Part shown: positions 44,403 to 54,277 of the stretch, one piece after another
How positions within the stretch are numbered: position 1 is the stretch's first letter
Layout: each line of letters starts with the position of its first letter
Source of the DNA: Pseudomonas sp. G.S.17
GTDB lineage: Bacteria > Pseudomonadota > Gammaproteobacteria > Pseudomonadales > Pseudomonadaceae
NCBI RefSeq assembly: GCF_038096165.1
Contig: NZ_CP151076.1
Location: 3,035,501-3,099,500 of the forward strand
DNA: 64,000 bases
Direction of reading: 5' to 3'
Made by a program: the position numbers and the translations under genes
The notes under the pieces: generated by a model
Told to the model about the DNA's origin: nothing
What the model saw: only the letters and a program-made list of their open reading frames with translations
The model's database searches: none

Positions 44403-46495
44403 TACGCAGGTTCCTCCACACCGGCTGCTTGTGCATCGGCCGTGGTTGCAGGAGCCGCAGGTGACTCTGGTGATTGAGCCAAGAGAGGGCCGCCTGTGGC
44501 GTAGTCGATCGCTTCAACGACATAGGTCGGTAGCGCTGTACGCAAGCTCGCCTGATCGAGCTCACCCTCATAAACTGCCAGCTGCAACAGGTCGACCAGG
44601 TGCTGTGCGGTGATCGACTTGGAACCGGAATCCACAAGACGGTAGATCTCCGTAGCGCGCTCCTCCTCGGTGGGGTACCGAGTCTTGAGGGTCTCCAGCG
44701 CCCTGCTTGCCCTCTCGAGCACTTTCTCCCGAGTCAGCTTGCGCTCGTTGATCTTCGCGTCATGCAAAGCCAGCACGGCGGCTCGATGTACCCAATCCAT
44801 GAGTCCCCCGACAGCCAGGTCGTACTCAAGCGTCCAATGATTGGCCACGAAGGTTTTCACGTTCTGGCCATCGCCACGTGTCCGTTTTTGCCGATGAGCC
44901 GCTAGCTTGGGTTCTCGCTCCATATCAGTCGCGCCGAAGTCGCTCAGAATGCGCCACCGCCGAGACGCCGGCTTACCATCGGGTTTGCGCTTGTTCGGGT
45001 TCAGCCCCATGATGGCTGGCGCGCAATCAGGCATCACATCCATGTCGGTGATGCAGGCGGTGGGGATTTGTATGGCGCCTTCAGACTCGTCGGCGCGCTG
45101 CATGATGTGCGCATATCGACGCAAACCAACCCCGCCGACGTTGACGATTGATACACCATGCTCGGTCAGGTCACGTCCAAGCAGCCGGGCCAACGCCGGC
45201 AGAAGAATCGCCTCAGCATCCCCTTCAACGATGAGCAGCCCCTTGGCAAAGAACAGGCTGGCTTTGGTGACATCCAGGAAACGACTCAAAAACCGATAGT
45301 CATCAACCGACAGCTTGGTTCGCCCCTGCGCCATGGAGAACGCGCGCCGACCTTGAATGAGCACGAGGTTTTCCAAGGCGATCTTGGAGCTCAGGTTGGG
45401 GCTGTGCGTTGTCAGAATCACCTGGACGGGCCGTGTCTGCACTTGTTCTTGAACGTATTCCTCAGCATGGGCTTGAGGCTGGGAAGCTCGCTCCAGGAAC
45501 TCCATCAGTCTGAGTTGGCGCTGCGGATGGAGGTGCGCCTCTGGCTCTTCAATCAGCAGCAGTGGCAGACCGTCTGGCTCCTTGCCCAGCAGGAGGAGCT
45601 CGCAGGCCATGAACAGCAGATTATTGGAGCCCAGGCCGTAACTGCCCTTTGCAAGCCCCGAGCCCTTGTCCAACAGTCCCAACTCGAGCCGCTCGAGAAT
45701 CTGTTTGAGCTTCGTAGTCTCACTGCCGCTGTCGCCGAAGCCGAGATGGCTATGAAGTGGCTGTCCCGCCAGTGAAAGAGGTTCCAGGTAGCGCTCGTTG
45801 ATCGTCGCTTGGGCCACCCTGATTGCTCCGTGGCCTCTGACGAGCTCACACATGTAATCGCTCATGCCGGCAATGCTCAGGTCGGAAGCTTCGGCTGTTG
45901 ACGCCGGCGGAGCCGTACCGACGTAGGACTCACCCGTTTCGATTCCCGGAAAACTTGACAGGACTTGGGACAAGCGCGAGTTACGACCTGGCGACATCTC
46001 ACGTTCAGCATCGCGCAACGGCTTCAAGTAGGCGGTCGCCAGTAACTGGCGCGCTCCAACGTCCAAGGCAGGCCCCTCTCCGCGCGCACCACAGCGGAGT
46101 TGGATGTCGACCCAGCGACGTGACGCTGTCGGCAACGTGAGTCGACGTGCTGACCAGTGCACATGAAGCAGACCCTCGCCACCTGAAAAGGTTACGTACT
46201 CAGCAAAGGCTCCGAGTTCCAGCGTGGATAACCCGGACAGCGTACAGACTAGAGTGATGTCGGTCGCAGGTTCGCCATTCCCTGTGACATGGAAGTCCTC
46301 CAGTTCAAGCCGAAGGAAGTCCGAGTCACGGGTCTGCAGGACGTGCCGGATGGCGTCGATTACTGCGGTCTTGCCAGCATCATTCTCCCCTATAAGCGCA
46401 GTGACTCCCTCATTAAAGTGGATGACAAAGCCTGGAGTCAGATCGCCAAACTGGCGGAAATTACGGATAGACAGCGCTGAAAGGTACATCCCCAC
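44402..46495 (-). CDS. gajA: OLD-family ATPase/TOPRIM nuclease, Gabija GajA-like
   Basis: The 697-residue protein joins an ABC-type ATPase to a TOPRIM nuclease. Walker A is G-E-N-D-A-G-K-T (36-43). The Y-G-L-G-S-N-N signature and L-L-I-E-E-P-E-A-H-L-H Walker B follow. The TOPRIM part has L-L-I-V-E-G-D-A-E and later T-D-M-D-V (D-x-D). As a class 2 OLD protein it is paired with a UvrD helicase, which defines Gabija-like antiphage systems. The C-terminal extension is Ala/Pro-rich. Other OLD-helicase systems cannot be excluded without a search. Confidence 0.82.
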   Translation of the reverse strand: MGMYLSALSIRNFRQFGDLTPGFVIHFNEGVTALIGENDAGKTAVIDAIRHVLQTRDSDFLRLELEDFHVTGNGEPATDITLVCTLSGLSTLELGAFAEYVTFSGGEGLLHVHWSARRLTLPTASRRWVDIQLRCGARGEGPALDVGARQLLATAYLKPLRDAEREMSPGRNSRLSQVLSSFPGIETGESYVGTAPPASTAEASDLSIAGMSDYMCELVRGHGAIRVAQATINERYLEPLSLAGQPLHSHLGFGDSGSETTKLKQILERLELGLLDKGSGLAKGSYGLGSNNLLFMACELLLLGKEPDGLPLLLIEEPEAHLHPQRQLRLMEFLERASQPQAHAEEYVQEQVQTRPVQVILTTHSPNLSSKIALENLVLIQGRRAFSMAQGRTKLSVDDYRFLSRFLDVTKASLFFAKGLLIVEGDAEAILLPALARLLGRDLTEHGVSIVNVGGVGLRRYAHIMQRADESEGAIQIPTACITDMDVMPDCAPAIMGLNPNKRKPDGKPASRRWRILSDFGATDMEREPKLAAHRQKRTRGDGQNVKTFVANHWTLEYDLAVGGLMDWVHRAAVLALHDAKINERKLTREKVLERASRALETLKTRYPTEEERATEIYRLVDSGSKSITAQHLVDLLQLAVYEGELDQASLRTALPTYVVEAIDYATGGPLLAQSPESPAAPATTADAQAAGVEEPA

Positions 46496-46665
46496 TTCTC
46501 CCTAAGCCTGGCTTCAATCGACCTCTGGGCTTCCAAGCCGAACGCAATGTGACTGGATATATGCCACAGACTGGGGCAAGGCGCTATCTCGAGCAGATGC
46601 TATCTGTAACGGAGAGAAATGGATAATAAGAATTGCAGAGCGGTGGAAGTTGGTCAGGACGGTCA

Positions 46666-46746
46666 GTGATCGAAACGAAGGGCGGCAACCACAAGACCTT
46701 CAAGGAATGGAAAGGCCAGTATGGTTTCAAGGAAGTCGAGAACTGA
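46666..46746 (+). pseudogene. mvaT-like C-terminal fragment
   Basis: The frame reads V-I-E-T-K-G-G-N-H-K-T-F-K-E-W-K and ends at TGA 46744. This is the conserved DNA-binding C-terminus of MvaT/MvaU silencers. The N-terminal dimerisation part is missing. It matches the intact protein at 57391-57762 but is not identical, and a terminator follows at once. Confidence 0.75.
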
Positions 46747-46769
46747 GTAGGACTTTTTGAGTGCAAACG

Positions 46770-46793
46770 AAGGGCTTCGACATGGCCCTTTTT
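46770..46793 (+). terminator. Rho-independent terminator after mvaT fragment
   Basis: A six-base stem (AAGGGC/GCCCTT) with a nine-base loop runs into a T-rich stretch. It appears to be the original mvaT terminator, retained with the gene fragment. Confidence 0.75.
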
Positions 46794-47133
46794 CATTTCA
46801 CGATAATACAAGCCCCGACGACCGCCGGGTTAAGCCTCAGCCTCGCGTAGTGGGTTTATCAACAGCTTCCGTCGGGTTCAATAAATCCCAGTGTTTTCCG
46901 AAACCTGACCTGACCTGACTTCTGACCGCCTGAGTCTTATCCGGCCCTTGCAATCGGCTCTTGCCGAGGACTCATCATGGCTGCAGTCAGCCGTAGATAC
47001 GGCGCGACCGCAGGTGCATGCCATCGGGCCGCTCGACACCTTCTCTATTACGTAACCATAGGTATATCTGAGAATTTTTCGCTAGGCACATGTAATCTAG
47101 TCAGCTGAAAAATGGACAGAAAATGACTACGCC
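46794..47133. other. Intergenic region, no gene recognised
   Basis: About 340 bases between the mvaT terminator and the next gene hold no convincing ORF. A CCTGACCTGACCTGACTT run near 46904-46921 is a short tandem repeat of TGACC. The promoter of the gene at 47134 should lie here. Confidence 0.3.
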
Positions 47134-48747
47134 ATGACGACTCCTACTCAAATTGATACCACCAATTTGCTCACCATTCTGGGCGTTGTCGCTGCCGTAT
47201 GGGCGTTAATTTCTCCAACGAACCGGCTTCGACTTCGCTTCTGCACAACCTGTGGAGATTGGATTATTGGAGCCTCGATCTTTCTCCTGATCCATTATTT
47301 GGTGTTCGCCCCTGCACTGAAGGAACTTGGACTGTACTACAGCCTGGGGCCTTGGAAATGGGGCCTCGACAGCTCAAGCGCGGTTTATCTGTTGCTGCTT
47401 TCGGTGGCTCTATACTTCTTCTGGCGAACCCGGTTTCCTAAGCTCGTCCGAAGTAGAGTCCACGTTTTTCGTGAGTTGATCGAGAATTTGCATCTCACCA
47501 AGCGCTACGATGAACTGATACTGTTGGTCGAGCCCCAACTGCCGAAACTCATCGCCCTGACACGACAGCAATCTTGGCTAGTCCGCTGGATTGCTCACCT
47601 CGACACGCCCAAGATCGACATGGCAGCACTACTGAATGGGGAATCCCCTCAACCTCAATCTGGCGAGCGTAAGTACTGGCGCGACATGCTGCACAAAGTG
47701 AAGTCTTGGCGCGTGGCTCGGGACGAGGCTAGTACGCAAGCCCGGGAAATCCTGTTGAATCTTGTCACCTCACCTGAGCTAACCCATCACTTGGCGCAGG
47801 CCCACCCGCATTTCTGCCTCAAGCTCCTTGAAGCGGACGAGGCAATACGCTCCGACTTCATTGCGCGTTACATAGATGCCCTCCTCCACGCGCCTGGAAG
47901 CCGACTCTACGTCGAACTAAAAAACAATCAAAACCTGAACGGCGGAAGCCGCCTGTACCTGCCGGAGAGCAATCGTCTTCTTCGGTTTTTCTTCACTGAT
48001 GCAGCCACGGCGGTGAAGATCGGCTTGGATTCAGCCATTGGTGACTCTGTACGCCGCCGGTTGGATGAAGATAGACAACTGGCCGAAAAACTCAACGAGC
48101 CGCTGGGCTCTTACCAGGAAACTGGTCGATTTCGCTGTCCGATCAATTCGGGCATCACGCTTTTTGAGATCATGGTGCATGAAGGCATCCATCAGGGTTT
48201 GCAAGACCATATGTGGCTGCACTACTTTGATTGGTTCGCCAAAAAGATCCTCAAGCAAATGGCTGGGCCACTCGACGAAGAAACCTTACTGGAATGGCCA
48301 ACGCCTTTTCACTACCTCCTGTCTCGCGTGGTCAGCATCGCCACGGATTGGGCTGAGCAGTGTGCGTGCATGGATGGTTCAGAAATCCCGCAGGCAACCC
48401 TTTCAGCCGATGATTTTGATCGCTATTACATCTCCAAAGAGGCCACGAAGGTGCTTGGCTCGATGCTGCAGGGCATCATCACTAGTGAAAAGCTGTCGGC
48501 GTCGTTCAAGAGGCAGTTGCTGGCAATCGCTATTCGCAGCCATGTAACACTCCAAGGCGATCCCAAGATGGCGGCCGTTGCATCGTCATTCCTCACCGCT
48601 GTAATCGACGGGGCCGGTTTGCCCACAACGGTTACCTATCGGCAGGAGCTTCGGAATGTCCTTGAAGGACTGGATCATCGGTTACGGGGTGACGCCTTCG
48701 TTTTCGAGAAAGCATTGAAGGCCTCACTACCTTGCAGCCCCGACTGA
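47134..48747 (+). CDS. Membrane-anchored protein of unknown function
   Basis: The 537-residue product has three likely membrane segments in its first 95 residues (about 13-28, 44-62 and 80-95), then a large helical cytosolic part without a motif I can name. Tryptophan- and arginine-rich stretches (about 140-200) and the G-I-H-Q-G-L-Q-D-H-M-W-L-H-Y region (about 350) stand out. It is monocistronic on the plus strand among minus-strand genes. The location next to a Gabija-like pair makes a defence function possible but unproven. Confidence 0.6.
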   Translation: MTTPTQIDTTNLLTILGVVAAVWALISPTNRLRLRFCTTCGDWIIGASIFLLIHYLVFAPALKELGLYYSLGPWKWGLDSSSAVYLLLLSVALYFFWRTRFPKLVRSRVHVFRELIENLHLTKRYDELILLVEPQLPKLIALTRQQSWLVRWIAHLDTPKIDMAALLNGESPQPQSGERKYWRDMLHKVKSWRVARDEASTQAREILLNLVTSPELTHHLAQAHPHFCLKLLEADEAIRSDFIARYIDALLHAPGSRLYVELKNNQNLNGGSRLYLPESNRLLRFFFTDAATAVKIGLDSAIGDSVRRRLDEDRQLAEKLNEPLGSYQETGRFRCPINSGITLFEIMVHEGIHQGLQDHMWLHYFDWFAKKILKQMAGPLDEETLLEWPTPFHYLLSRVVSIATDWAEQCACMDGSEIPQATLSADDFDRYYISKEATKVLGSMLQGIITSEKLSASFKRQLLAIAIRSHVTLQGDPKMAAVASSFLTAVIDGAGLPTTVTYRQELRNVLEGLDHRLRGDAFVFEKALKASLPCSPD

Positions 48748-48794
48748 CATCGGCGCTCCCTGCTTCAGCGCGGAAGACATCTTGACTGAAAACA

Positions 48795-49886
48795 TCATTC
48801 GGCATGGTAGACACGGGCAGTCGCGACGACTTGATTGAGGCCGTAACCTGTTCGCTCATCACCCTCATCGATGAGTCGCATCACGGCTTCACGCAGGTCA
48901 CCCGACACTGGCGCACCGGAGTCTGTATCACGAAAGAAACGCATCACTGTGCCGGCAACAATATCAGCCAATTGCAACCCAACTACCTCGTGCGACTGCG
49001 CAAATTCAATGCTGGCCTCTTCCTCGAACCGATAGTCAGAATGCGGCGTGTAAGGCAGATCTATGGTGGGGCTCAGATTTTCCGCTAGCAGCTTGCCTTG
49101 GAGCAGAATGTTCTCCACTTCCAATTGCTGGTCGTGCACCAATCGAATACCCAACAGTCGGCGGCTGAAGTAGTTATTCATCCGAGCATAGATGTTCGAA
49201 AATGATGTCAGATTTGGCAGCATCCAGACCTGCTTCGCATGCTTGTTGATATCTGGAGGCGGAAGAAATCTTGACCAGGCTCCCGCGCCTTCATTACTTC
49301 GCTTGCGGTACTCGGCTTCTGCCTCCTGCACCATGTGGGCAATGCCTTGCGCAATTTGCATGACCGATCCGGTAAGGCCAGGATTTGCCACCATGTCCTG
49401 TAGCGTAGCGAATGATTCGCGGAGGGCTGCGTCACCCGGAGTCAGGCACGAGGCGACGAACGCGTCCAGCACCCGCTCGGAAGCGTGAAAATACAGGAAG
49501 TCCGCCACTGTGTTCCTGATGAAGTGAAACTCCAGTGATTCGGGGTAACCAAGACACGGTGGTAAGAGTTGGAACGAGGTGATGCAGGTACAGATAAAAA
49601 ATCGCTTATCGACCACCTCGACAAAAAGCGGGGCCTGTCGGTCTAGCAAGGCGTGGATGACTTCAGCCGAGAACCTAGGCTTGGCGGTCAATGACTTGGA
49701 TTTGAGTTCACCGTCAGGTATGCGATGGCGGCTTCTCAGTTCATTGATACGGCACTCCCAGTCATCTCCGTCCTCAAGGCCAACGCCGGCCAATGCAAAG
49801 TAGGGCTGGCCTTGGAAGTCGTAAGCATTGCCGCTTTTTACCATGTCCCCGCTGTGGCCGCTTTCATCAATGTAGATAGTGGTCAT
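48795..49886 (-). CDS. DUF3800 domain protein
   Basis: The 363-residue product starts with I-Y-I-D-E-S-G-H-S-G, has the H-D-Q-Q-L-E-V motif in the second half and ends with V-G-L-Q-L-A-D-I-V-A-G, the three hallmarks of DUF3800. The acidic residues suggest an RNase H-like nuclease fold. The family is common in genomic islands and defence loci. It is convergent with the membrane protein gene upstream. Confidence 0.85.
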   Translation of the reverse strand: MTTIYIDESGHSGDMVKSGNAYDFQGQPYFALAGVGLEDGDDWECRINELRSRHRIPDGELKSKSLTAKPRFSAEVIHALLDRQAPLFVEVVDKRFFICTCITSFQLLPPCLGYPESLEFHFIRNTVADFLYFHASERVLDAFVASCLTPGDAALRESFATLQDMVANPGLTGSVMQIAQGIAHMVQEAEAEYRKRSNEGAGAWSRFLPPPDINKHAKQVWMLPNLTSFSNIYARMNNYFSRRLLGIRLVHDQQLEVENILLQGKLLAENLSPTIDLPYTPHSDYRFEEEASIEFAQSHEVVGLQLADIVAGTVMRFFRDTDSGAPVSGDLREAVMRLIDEGDERTGYGLNQVVATARVYHAE

Positions 49887-50351
49887 ATCTCATCGCTGCC
49901 TATGAAGTGATTCATATTTGGTTGTATACGCATTTTTTTCGCGCGATTAAACCCAGTGTGGTTTGTGCCATGCCTTTGATTGGAATCTGCATCCGCACAG
50001 GAGCAGACCACATGGGTACTGGTAAAGATTTCTGTAGTGTGGAATCGAGTCATCCTGACCGACACGCCTTCGCCGTCGACACCGATCCGCCCTGTTTCGC
50101 ACGGACGGCATACCAGGTCGTTTGATTAATGTCAGCTGTAAATTCAGGTTACGCTGGGGCATCCCCCGTCAGACCGGATTATTGCAGCTGAGCTCTGTCG
50201 CGCCTGGCGATCATGACCCCATTATCGATGCGGTCACTTCTGCATCCGCACCTCGGAGTATGGCTTCTCTCGACTGCGTTATCGCTCCCTCGGTCGACCA
50301 CGCAGGTCTTTCATGCCACGATTGGGCACCGAACAGCAGGCAGAAAAAGAA
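49887..50351. other. Long intergenic region, nothing recognised
   Basis: About 465 bases between divergently oriented genes. Short open frames exist on both strands but none has a ribosome site or recognisable product. It should hold promoters for both flanking genes. Confidence 0.3.
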
Positions 50352-50834
50352 ATGGCTTTTAGCGATGATAACGGTGGCTTTGCATTTGCTTGCTCGGACG
50401 CAAAAATGTCAATTGGTTCATCTACCTGGGCTACTCGTTTGAGTCAGCTTGGCAGTGCCACAGGCGAGATCCTGATCTTGACCCGAGGCCTGGCAGATAT
50501 TGGTTACATCGCAAATATTCTGGATAAACGTCCTCAGAATATCTGGATAGTGGCGCATTCTGAGTGCCTCGACGCGGCCAAAGCTCTGAAAGCTGCCAGG
50601 CCTTGGCTCCGGATCGCGTTACACCCCGACATAGGGGCTAGAGTTGTTTTAGTCGCCCCTGAAACTGTCTGGGTCTCCAGCAGCGATTTTGGAAAGGCGG
50701 GAAAGCTTGAATCAGCGGTAGGCTTTCATTCAACGACTCTGTATTCGCAAACGCGTTCGCAGCTGTTTGACAAAGCTTGGCGCGAAGCCCATGAGCTACC
50801 AAGCCTTCCGGATTTTGGGAAAGGTTGGTCGTAA
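50352..50834 (+). CDS. Phospholipase D-like domain protein (tentative)
   Basis: From ATG 50352 the protein has 160 residues. Alternating strands and the segment I-A-L-H-P-D-I-G-A-R-V-V-L-V, followed by V-W-V-S-S-S-D-F-G-K, resemble one lobe of a PLD-like nuclease in which the HxK is altered to H-x-x...; key catalytic residues are incomplete. It may be an inactive lobe or a sensor. Longer starts back to 50313 are possible but look poor. Confidence 0.45.
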   Translation: MAFSDDNGGFAFACSDAKMSIGSSTWATRLSQLGSATGEILILTRGLADIGYIANILDKRPQNIWIVAHSECLDAAKALKAARPWLRIALHPDIGARVVLVAPETVWVSSSDFGKAGKLESAVGFHSTTLYSQTRSQLFDKAWREAHELPSLPDFGKGWS

Positions 50835-50929
50835 AGCATGGGATATGTGCTGCGCTGGCGTGAGACGTACGTTAAGGAGCCGGCTCCTTTCTCATCGCAG
50901 CCATGAGCACTGAGCGGGAAGTCCCGCCC

Positions 50930-52351
50930 TCACCATTCACGCATGTTGATCAGGCGGTCCGTGAGTTCAGGTACCAAAAATGCGAATAGACGATTGTATT
51001 GCCGGTCGGGCCGATAAGCTTCATCCCGAGTTTGCAGTGCAGCGCGGATGATCTTGCGTCGCTTTGCCCAAGTCCCCTTCTTGTCTTGTTCGGCCAATAG
51101 CTCATTCTGCTCAAAGATTTCCAGCGTCCACCCGAACTGAAGCAAAAAGGGTTTGTAGGAATCGAAGGCCTGGTTGCTGACGTTGAGGAGACGCTCGAAT
51201 CGATATCCGATCGGGCGACGGTAACGCGCGCTCAGCACAATGGAGACTGCCCCTTGGAATGGATCTGTCCAATGGAAGTTCGGAAGTTTGATATCCGGGT
51301 AAGCAATTTCCATACGCTCGCGTAGGTCGACCCAGCGTTCCCGGGACTGTGGCGTGTCCTCTCTGCCAAACTCCGTCCAGAACGCATGGAAGTCGCGGCG
51401 CAGCACATCTGTGTTTATCGTGCTTTCCAATACCTCTCTCTGTGCTTGGTAATCGTTATAGAACACAAGCTGCTTTTCCGAATTTAACGTCAGTTCGTCC
51501 AGAAACACTTCAGCCCTCCTCCAGTCGTTGACTATGGTACGACCGGTCAGTTGGGGTACTGCGTACCAGCAATCAAATGCCATGCGTCCAGAAGCTTTGG
51601 ATCGCGCCAGCGACTGATCGTTGACAATAAAGACGTTCAGATTGTTCAGGAAGAAAATGTCCTCCTCGGCAGTCTTGGTTGCGCCAGGATCAAAGCTCTG
51701 GAATACCCAGATCATCGCCCCGCCATTAGCTCGGTAAAACTCCCGACGTCCGACGATCTAGGTCAGAAAGGTGGTCGAGAGCTGAACTTCAAACGCAATC
51801 CGCTCATTGCCTCTAGCGACTTGGACATCGGGCTTGCGCCAGGTGGCACGGTCGGCAACTGCTTGACTTTTCCATACTTTCTCAACCTGAGGCTCACCGC
51901 ACGATAGATCTGCAATCAAGCTGTCGCGAATGATCCCTTTAAGCCGGATGTGCGCTTGGCTCTCCTTCTGCGCGCTGTACTTGATCGCGGTGATCTGAGC
52001 TGGGCTGAGCTCTCCCTTGGTGGAGATGTCGCACGGAATGAGCCCTTCTATTGTCGGGTGGTGGCGGAAGTGGAAGAAACGATGCTGTGTACGCACCAGC
52101 AAAAGAGCGGCCCCCCACAGCTGGCAAACCAGCCAAGGCTTATCTCGATCCAGTAAAAACCGAGAAGCCAGCTCCGCCCTATCCTGTATGACCAGGGACA
52201 ATTCTCGGGTCAGGAAGCTGTTAATTTCTATGGATGCAGCACTGTCCAGATCCATGATATCTTTCAGCTTCATCTGCTCTGTAGGCTGAGCGTATTCCAA
52301 GGTGCGCACGGATTCCTCCATAAGCACTACACACGTTGAAGTGCTGTCCAT
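50930..52351 (-). pseudogene. DUF6035/CoiA-like nuclease gene split by an amber codon
   Basis: The reading frame is continuous for 474 codons except for one in-frame TAG (51758-51760). The first part ends R-K-P-D-V-Q...I-A-F-E-V-Q-L-S-T-T-F-L-T, then the stop, and continues I-V-G-R-R-E-F-Y-R-A-N-G-G-A-M-I-W-V-F. The P-D-V and E-V-Q pair followed by R-R-x-x-Y and I-W-V is the CoiA-like PD-(D/E)XK pattern, and the stop falls inside it. A single CAG-to-TAG change would explain it. Without readthrough the product is a 197-residue fragment, though the second part could restart at ATG 51715. Confidence 0.75.
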
Positions 52352-52422
52352 GACCTGCGCCGATTTCTATATTCCTGGCTTCATGTTAGGGGCTTCCTGA
52401 TTTTTGAATACGGCCCTTTGGT

Positions 52423-53307
52423 CTAGCAAGCTTCTGTCTGGGTAGACTTGCCGGGTTTGGGCTGGAAACAATACTGCCCGTTCGGCCATTGTACTTGGCT
52501 GACGTAGTGAGAGATGACAAGACGCTGCATCACATATTCAGGCGCATCACCTTCGATCTTATGTGTACTCAGCTCGTTGTTGTAAGTGCGTAGCGTCCGA
52601 GCAAAAGTCTCAAACATCGCTCTAGGTTTCCTGGATCTGGGATTGGCATACAGAATCGAAAAGGCATTGGTAAATGTCCAGTGCCCTCTCAGCATGTCCT
52701 TCTCAGGTACCGACCTGTGACGATGGTAGAGGTTGGTCAGGACGACCAAGTCGACACTGCTGTAGCGCGCGGGGTCTGCAAATGAGTCGCCAGTGAACAG
52801 CCCCCTCTCGCCGGTCAAATACCCCTCCCATAGCTGCATGTCTCCAGGATCATCGCAGCCGACGACGAGCACGTTGTACTGGCGATCATCCGCGACATCT
52901 GGGAATTCCCCATGAGCATCGTACAAATAGTCTTTTAGCTTGTTGTCCATGTGGAGGCCCGGCACAAGGGTGCTGCCAACACTTGCAAAGCTCTTTTGGA
53001 GCTTAGCGACTGTATCTCTGTAATCTGACTGCCACCCTATGGCCCGAATAATGAATTCGCTGCCCGAATCCACCTTATGCATGGCAGTGTAATCAGCACA
53101 TTTGACCTCTACATTGAATTTGTAACCCCCGCTGCAAAAAGAACAGTCGACATCTCGTGGTGGCATCACCTTGTCTTCGTAGACAAAGCTGCTGGTGAAG
53201 TAACGCGCATAGTGAGCGCATACCGTGAGTTCCACAGCTGCTTGAAGGTACTGATCTTCTGCCGGCTCAGGATCCTCTATGCGCAGCTTCTTATGCACCA
53301 AAGCCAC
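52423..53307 (-). CDS. Hypothetical protein, nuclease-like E-x-K motif
   Basis: The start is GTG at 53307. The 294-residue product has a C-S-F-C-S-G-G (possible zinc pair) just before F-N-V-E-V-K-C-A-D-Y (about residues 60-75). The E-V-K strand is suggestive of a PD-(D/E)XK nuclease core. The rest is unrecognised. A 42-codon ORF ends just upstream. It sits between the CoiA-like gene and the AT-rich block. Confidence 0.5.
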   Translation of the reverse strand: MALVHKKLRIEDPEPAEDQYLQAAVELTVCAHYARYFTSSFVYEDKVMPPRDVDCSFCSGGYKFNVEVKCADYTAMHKVDSGSEFIIRAIGWQSDYRDTVAKLQKSFASVGSTLVPGLHMDNKLKDYLYDAHGEFPDVADDRQYNVLVVGCDDPGDMQLWEGYLTGERGLFTGDSFADPARYSSVDLVVLTNLYHRHRSVPEKDMLRGHWTFTNAFSILYANPRSRKPRAMFETFARTLRTYNNELSTHKIEGDAPEYVMQRLVISHYVSQVQWPNGQYCFQPKPGKSTQTEAC

Positions 53308-53310
53308 TAG

Positions 53311-53439
53311 CTAGCGCTGGGTAAGGTGCGGTGCTATGGTCTGCAACGTGAGCTCCAGGCCTCGACGATAGTCCCCAGCGGGAATAAATGGATTGCAAGC
53401 CGTGACGTCCATCCTTTTTCGGTCGGTTGGTGGTTCCAT
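53311..53439 (-). CDS. Very short ORF upstream of the E-x-K gene
   Basis: A 42-residue frame (M-E-P-P-T-D-R-K-R) ends at TAG 53311, four bases before the GTG of the next gene. The spacing would allow coupling. It might be a leader peptide or a small partner; no family was recognised. Confidence 0.3.
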   Translation of the reverse strand: MEPPTDRKRMDVTACNPFIPAGDYRRGLELTLQTIAPHLTQR

Positions 53440-53565
53440 TACTCGTTCTCCCTGATCGTCGACTCTCAGAATTGAGGTGCGCGTGGTGGGGCTGTTCTTG
53501 AACTCTGCTCACAACGGGCAGCGTGGCATCAGTGGGTTACTCTCAGAGCCCAGCCTAGTGGGCTT

Positions 53566-53823
53566 TTACAGACCAGCGCATTCAAGATTCGCCTGCTGCT
53601 TGACGATGTTGGGATAGATAATCGCAAGCCAAGCGATGGGAGTGCTTGGATCGAAATTGGCCGTCAAGGTACGCAGCTGGATGAGATGCGGAAAGTTCTC
53701 AGCGGCCGACGTCAGCGCTCCAAGGGCCGAAGACATTTCACCCTCCCTCCTGTGCCGTTCGGCCAACGCGTCGGTATGGGCATTGAGGGTTTGACAGCAA
53801 GAATGCCTCATGAACATTTGCAT
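53566..53823 (-). CDS. Hypothetical small protein
   Basis: The 85-residue frame is open with no recognised family. An internal Met at residue 30 begins a helical stretch (S-S-A-L-G-A-L-T-S-A-A-E-N). It is weakly supported and could be a chance ORF. Confidence 0.3.
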   Translation of the reverse strand: MQMFMRHSCCQTLNAHTDALAERHRREGEMSSALGALTSAAENFPHLIQLRTLTANFDPSTPIAWLAIIYPNIVKQQANLECAGL

Positions 53824-53847
53824 TTCTTGCTATCAAATCACTGCCAA

Positions 53848-54207
53848 TTAATACATTAGCATTTCTACCGTCAGCCTAAACCCAGGGTAATCTTTAGCTA
53901 AAGGCGGCAAAGGTGAATCTCTATTATACTCACAGAGTAAGTTAAAAACGTTTGCGATAATTCCTACGACGCCATAATTTTGATATTCTTTACTCGAATT
54001 TTTGTGATGAAAAAGTATAAGATCTTTAACTACCCATCGAAAATACCTGTGGTTTCTGCAGGCTAGAAGTACAAGGTGGACGTCGCTATTATCTTGCGCA
54101 GTCAAAGATAAAGCAGATACAAATGCCGGATCAGATATATGGTCGTCTTGGCTCAGTGAATCTCCAATATAAGAAATCAGGTTGAAATCTTTTTTTGCCT
54201 CTAGCAT
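53848..54207 (-). CDS. Hypothetical protein, AT-rich
   Basis: The 119-residue product is acidic at its N-terminus and has aromatic-rich middle (H-R-Y-F-R-W-V-V-K-D-L-I-L-F). No family recognised. Codon use is visibly AT-rich, like the two genes that follow upstream, in contrast with the rest of the window. The block probably came from a foreign donor. Confidence 0.45.
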   Translation of the reverse strand: MLEAKKDFNLISYIGDSLSQDDHISDPAFVSALSLTAQDNSDVHLVLLACRNHRYFRWVVKDLILFHHKNSSKEYQNYGVVGIIANVFNLLCEYNRDSPLPPLAKDYPGFRLTVEMLMY

Positions 54208-54277
54208 TACTTAACTTCCTAAGATTTGAGCTTAAATATTGAAAACAGCATTCCCTTGCGAGCCTCTTGATTCCTGG

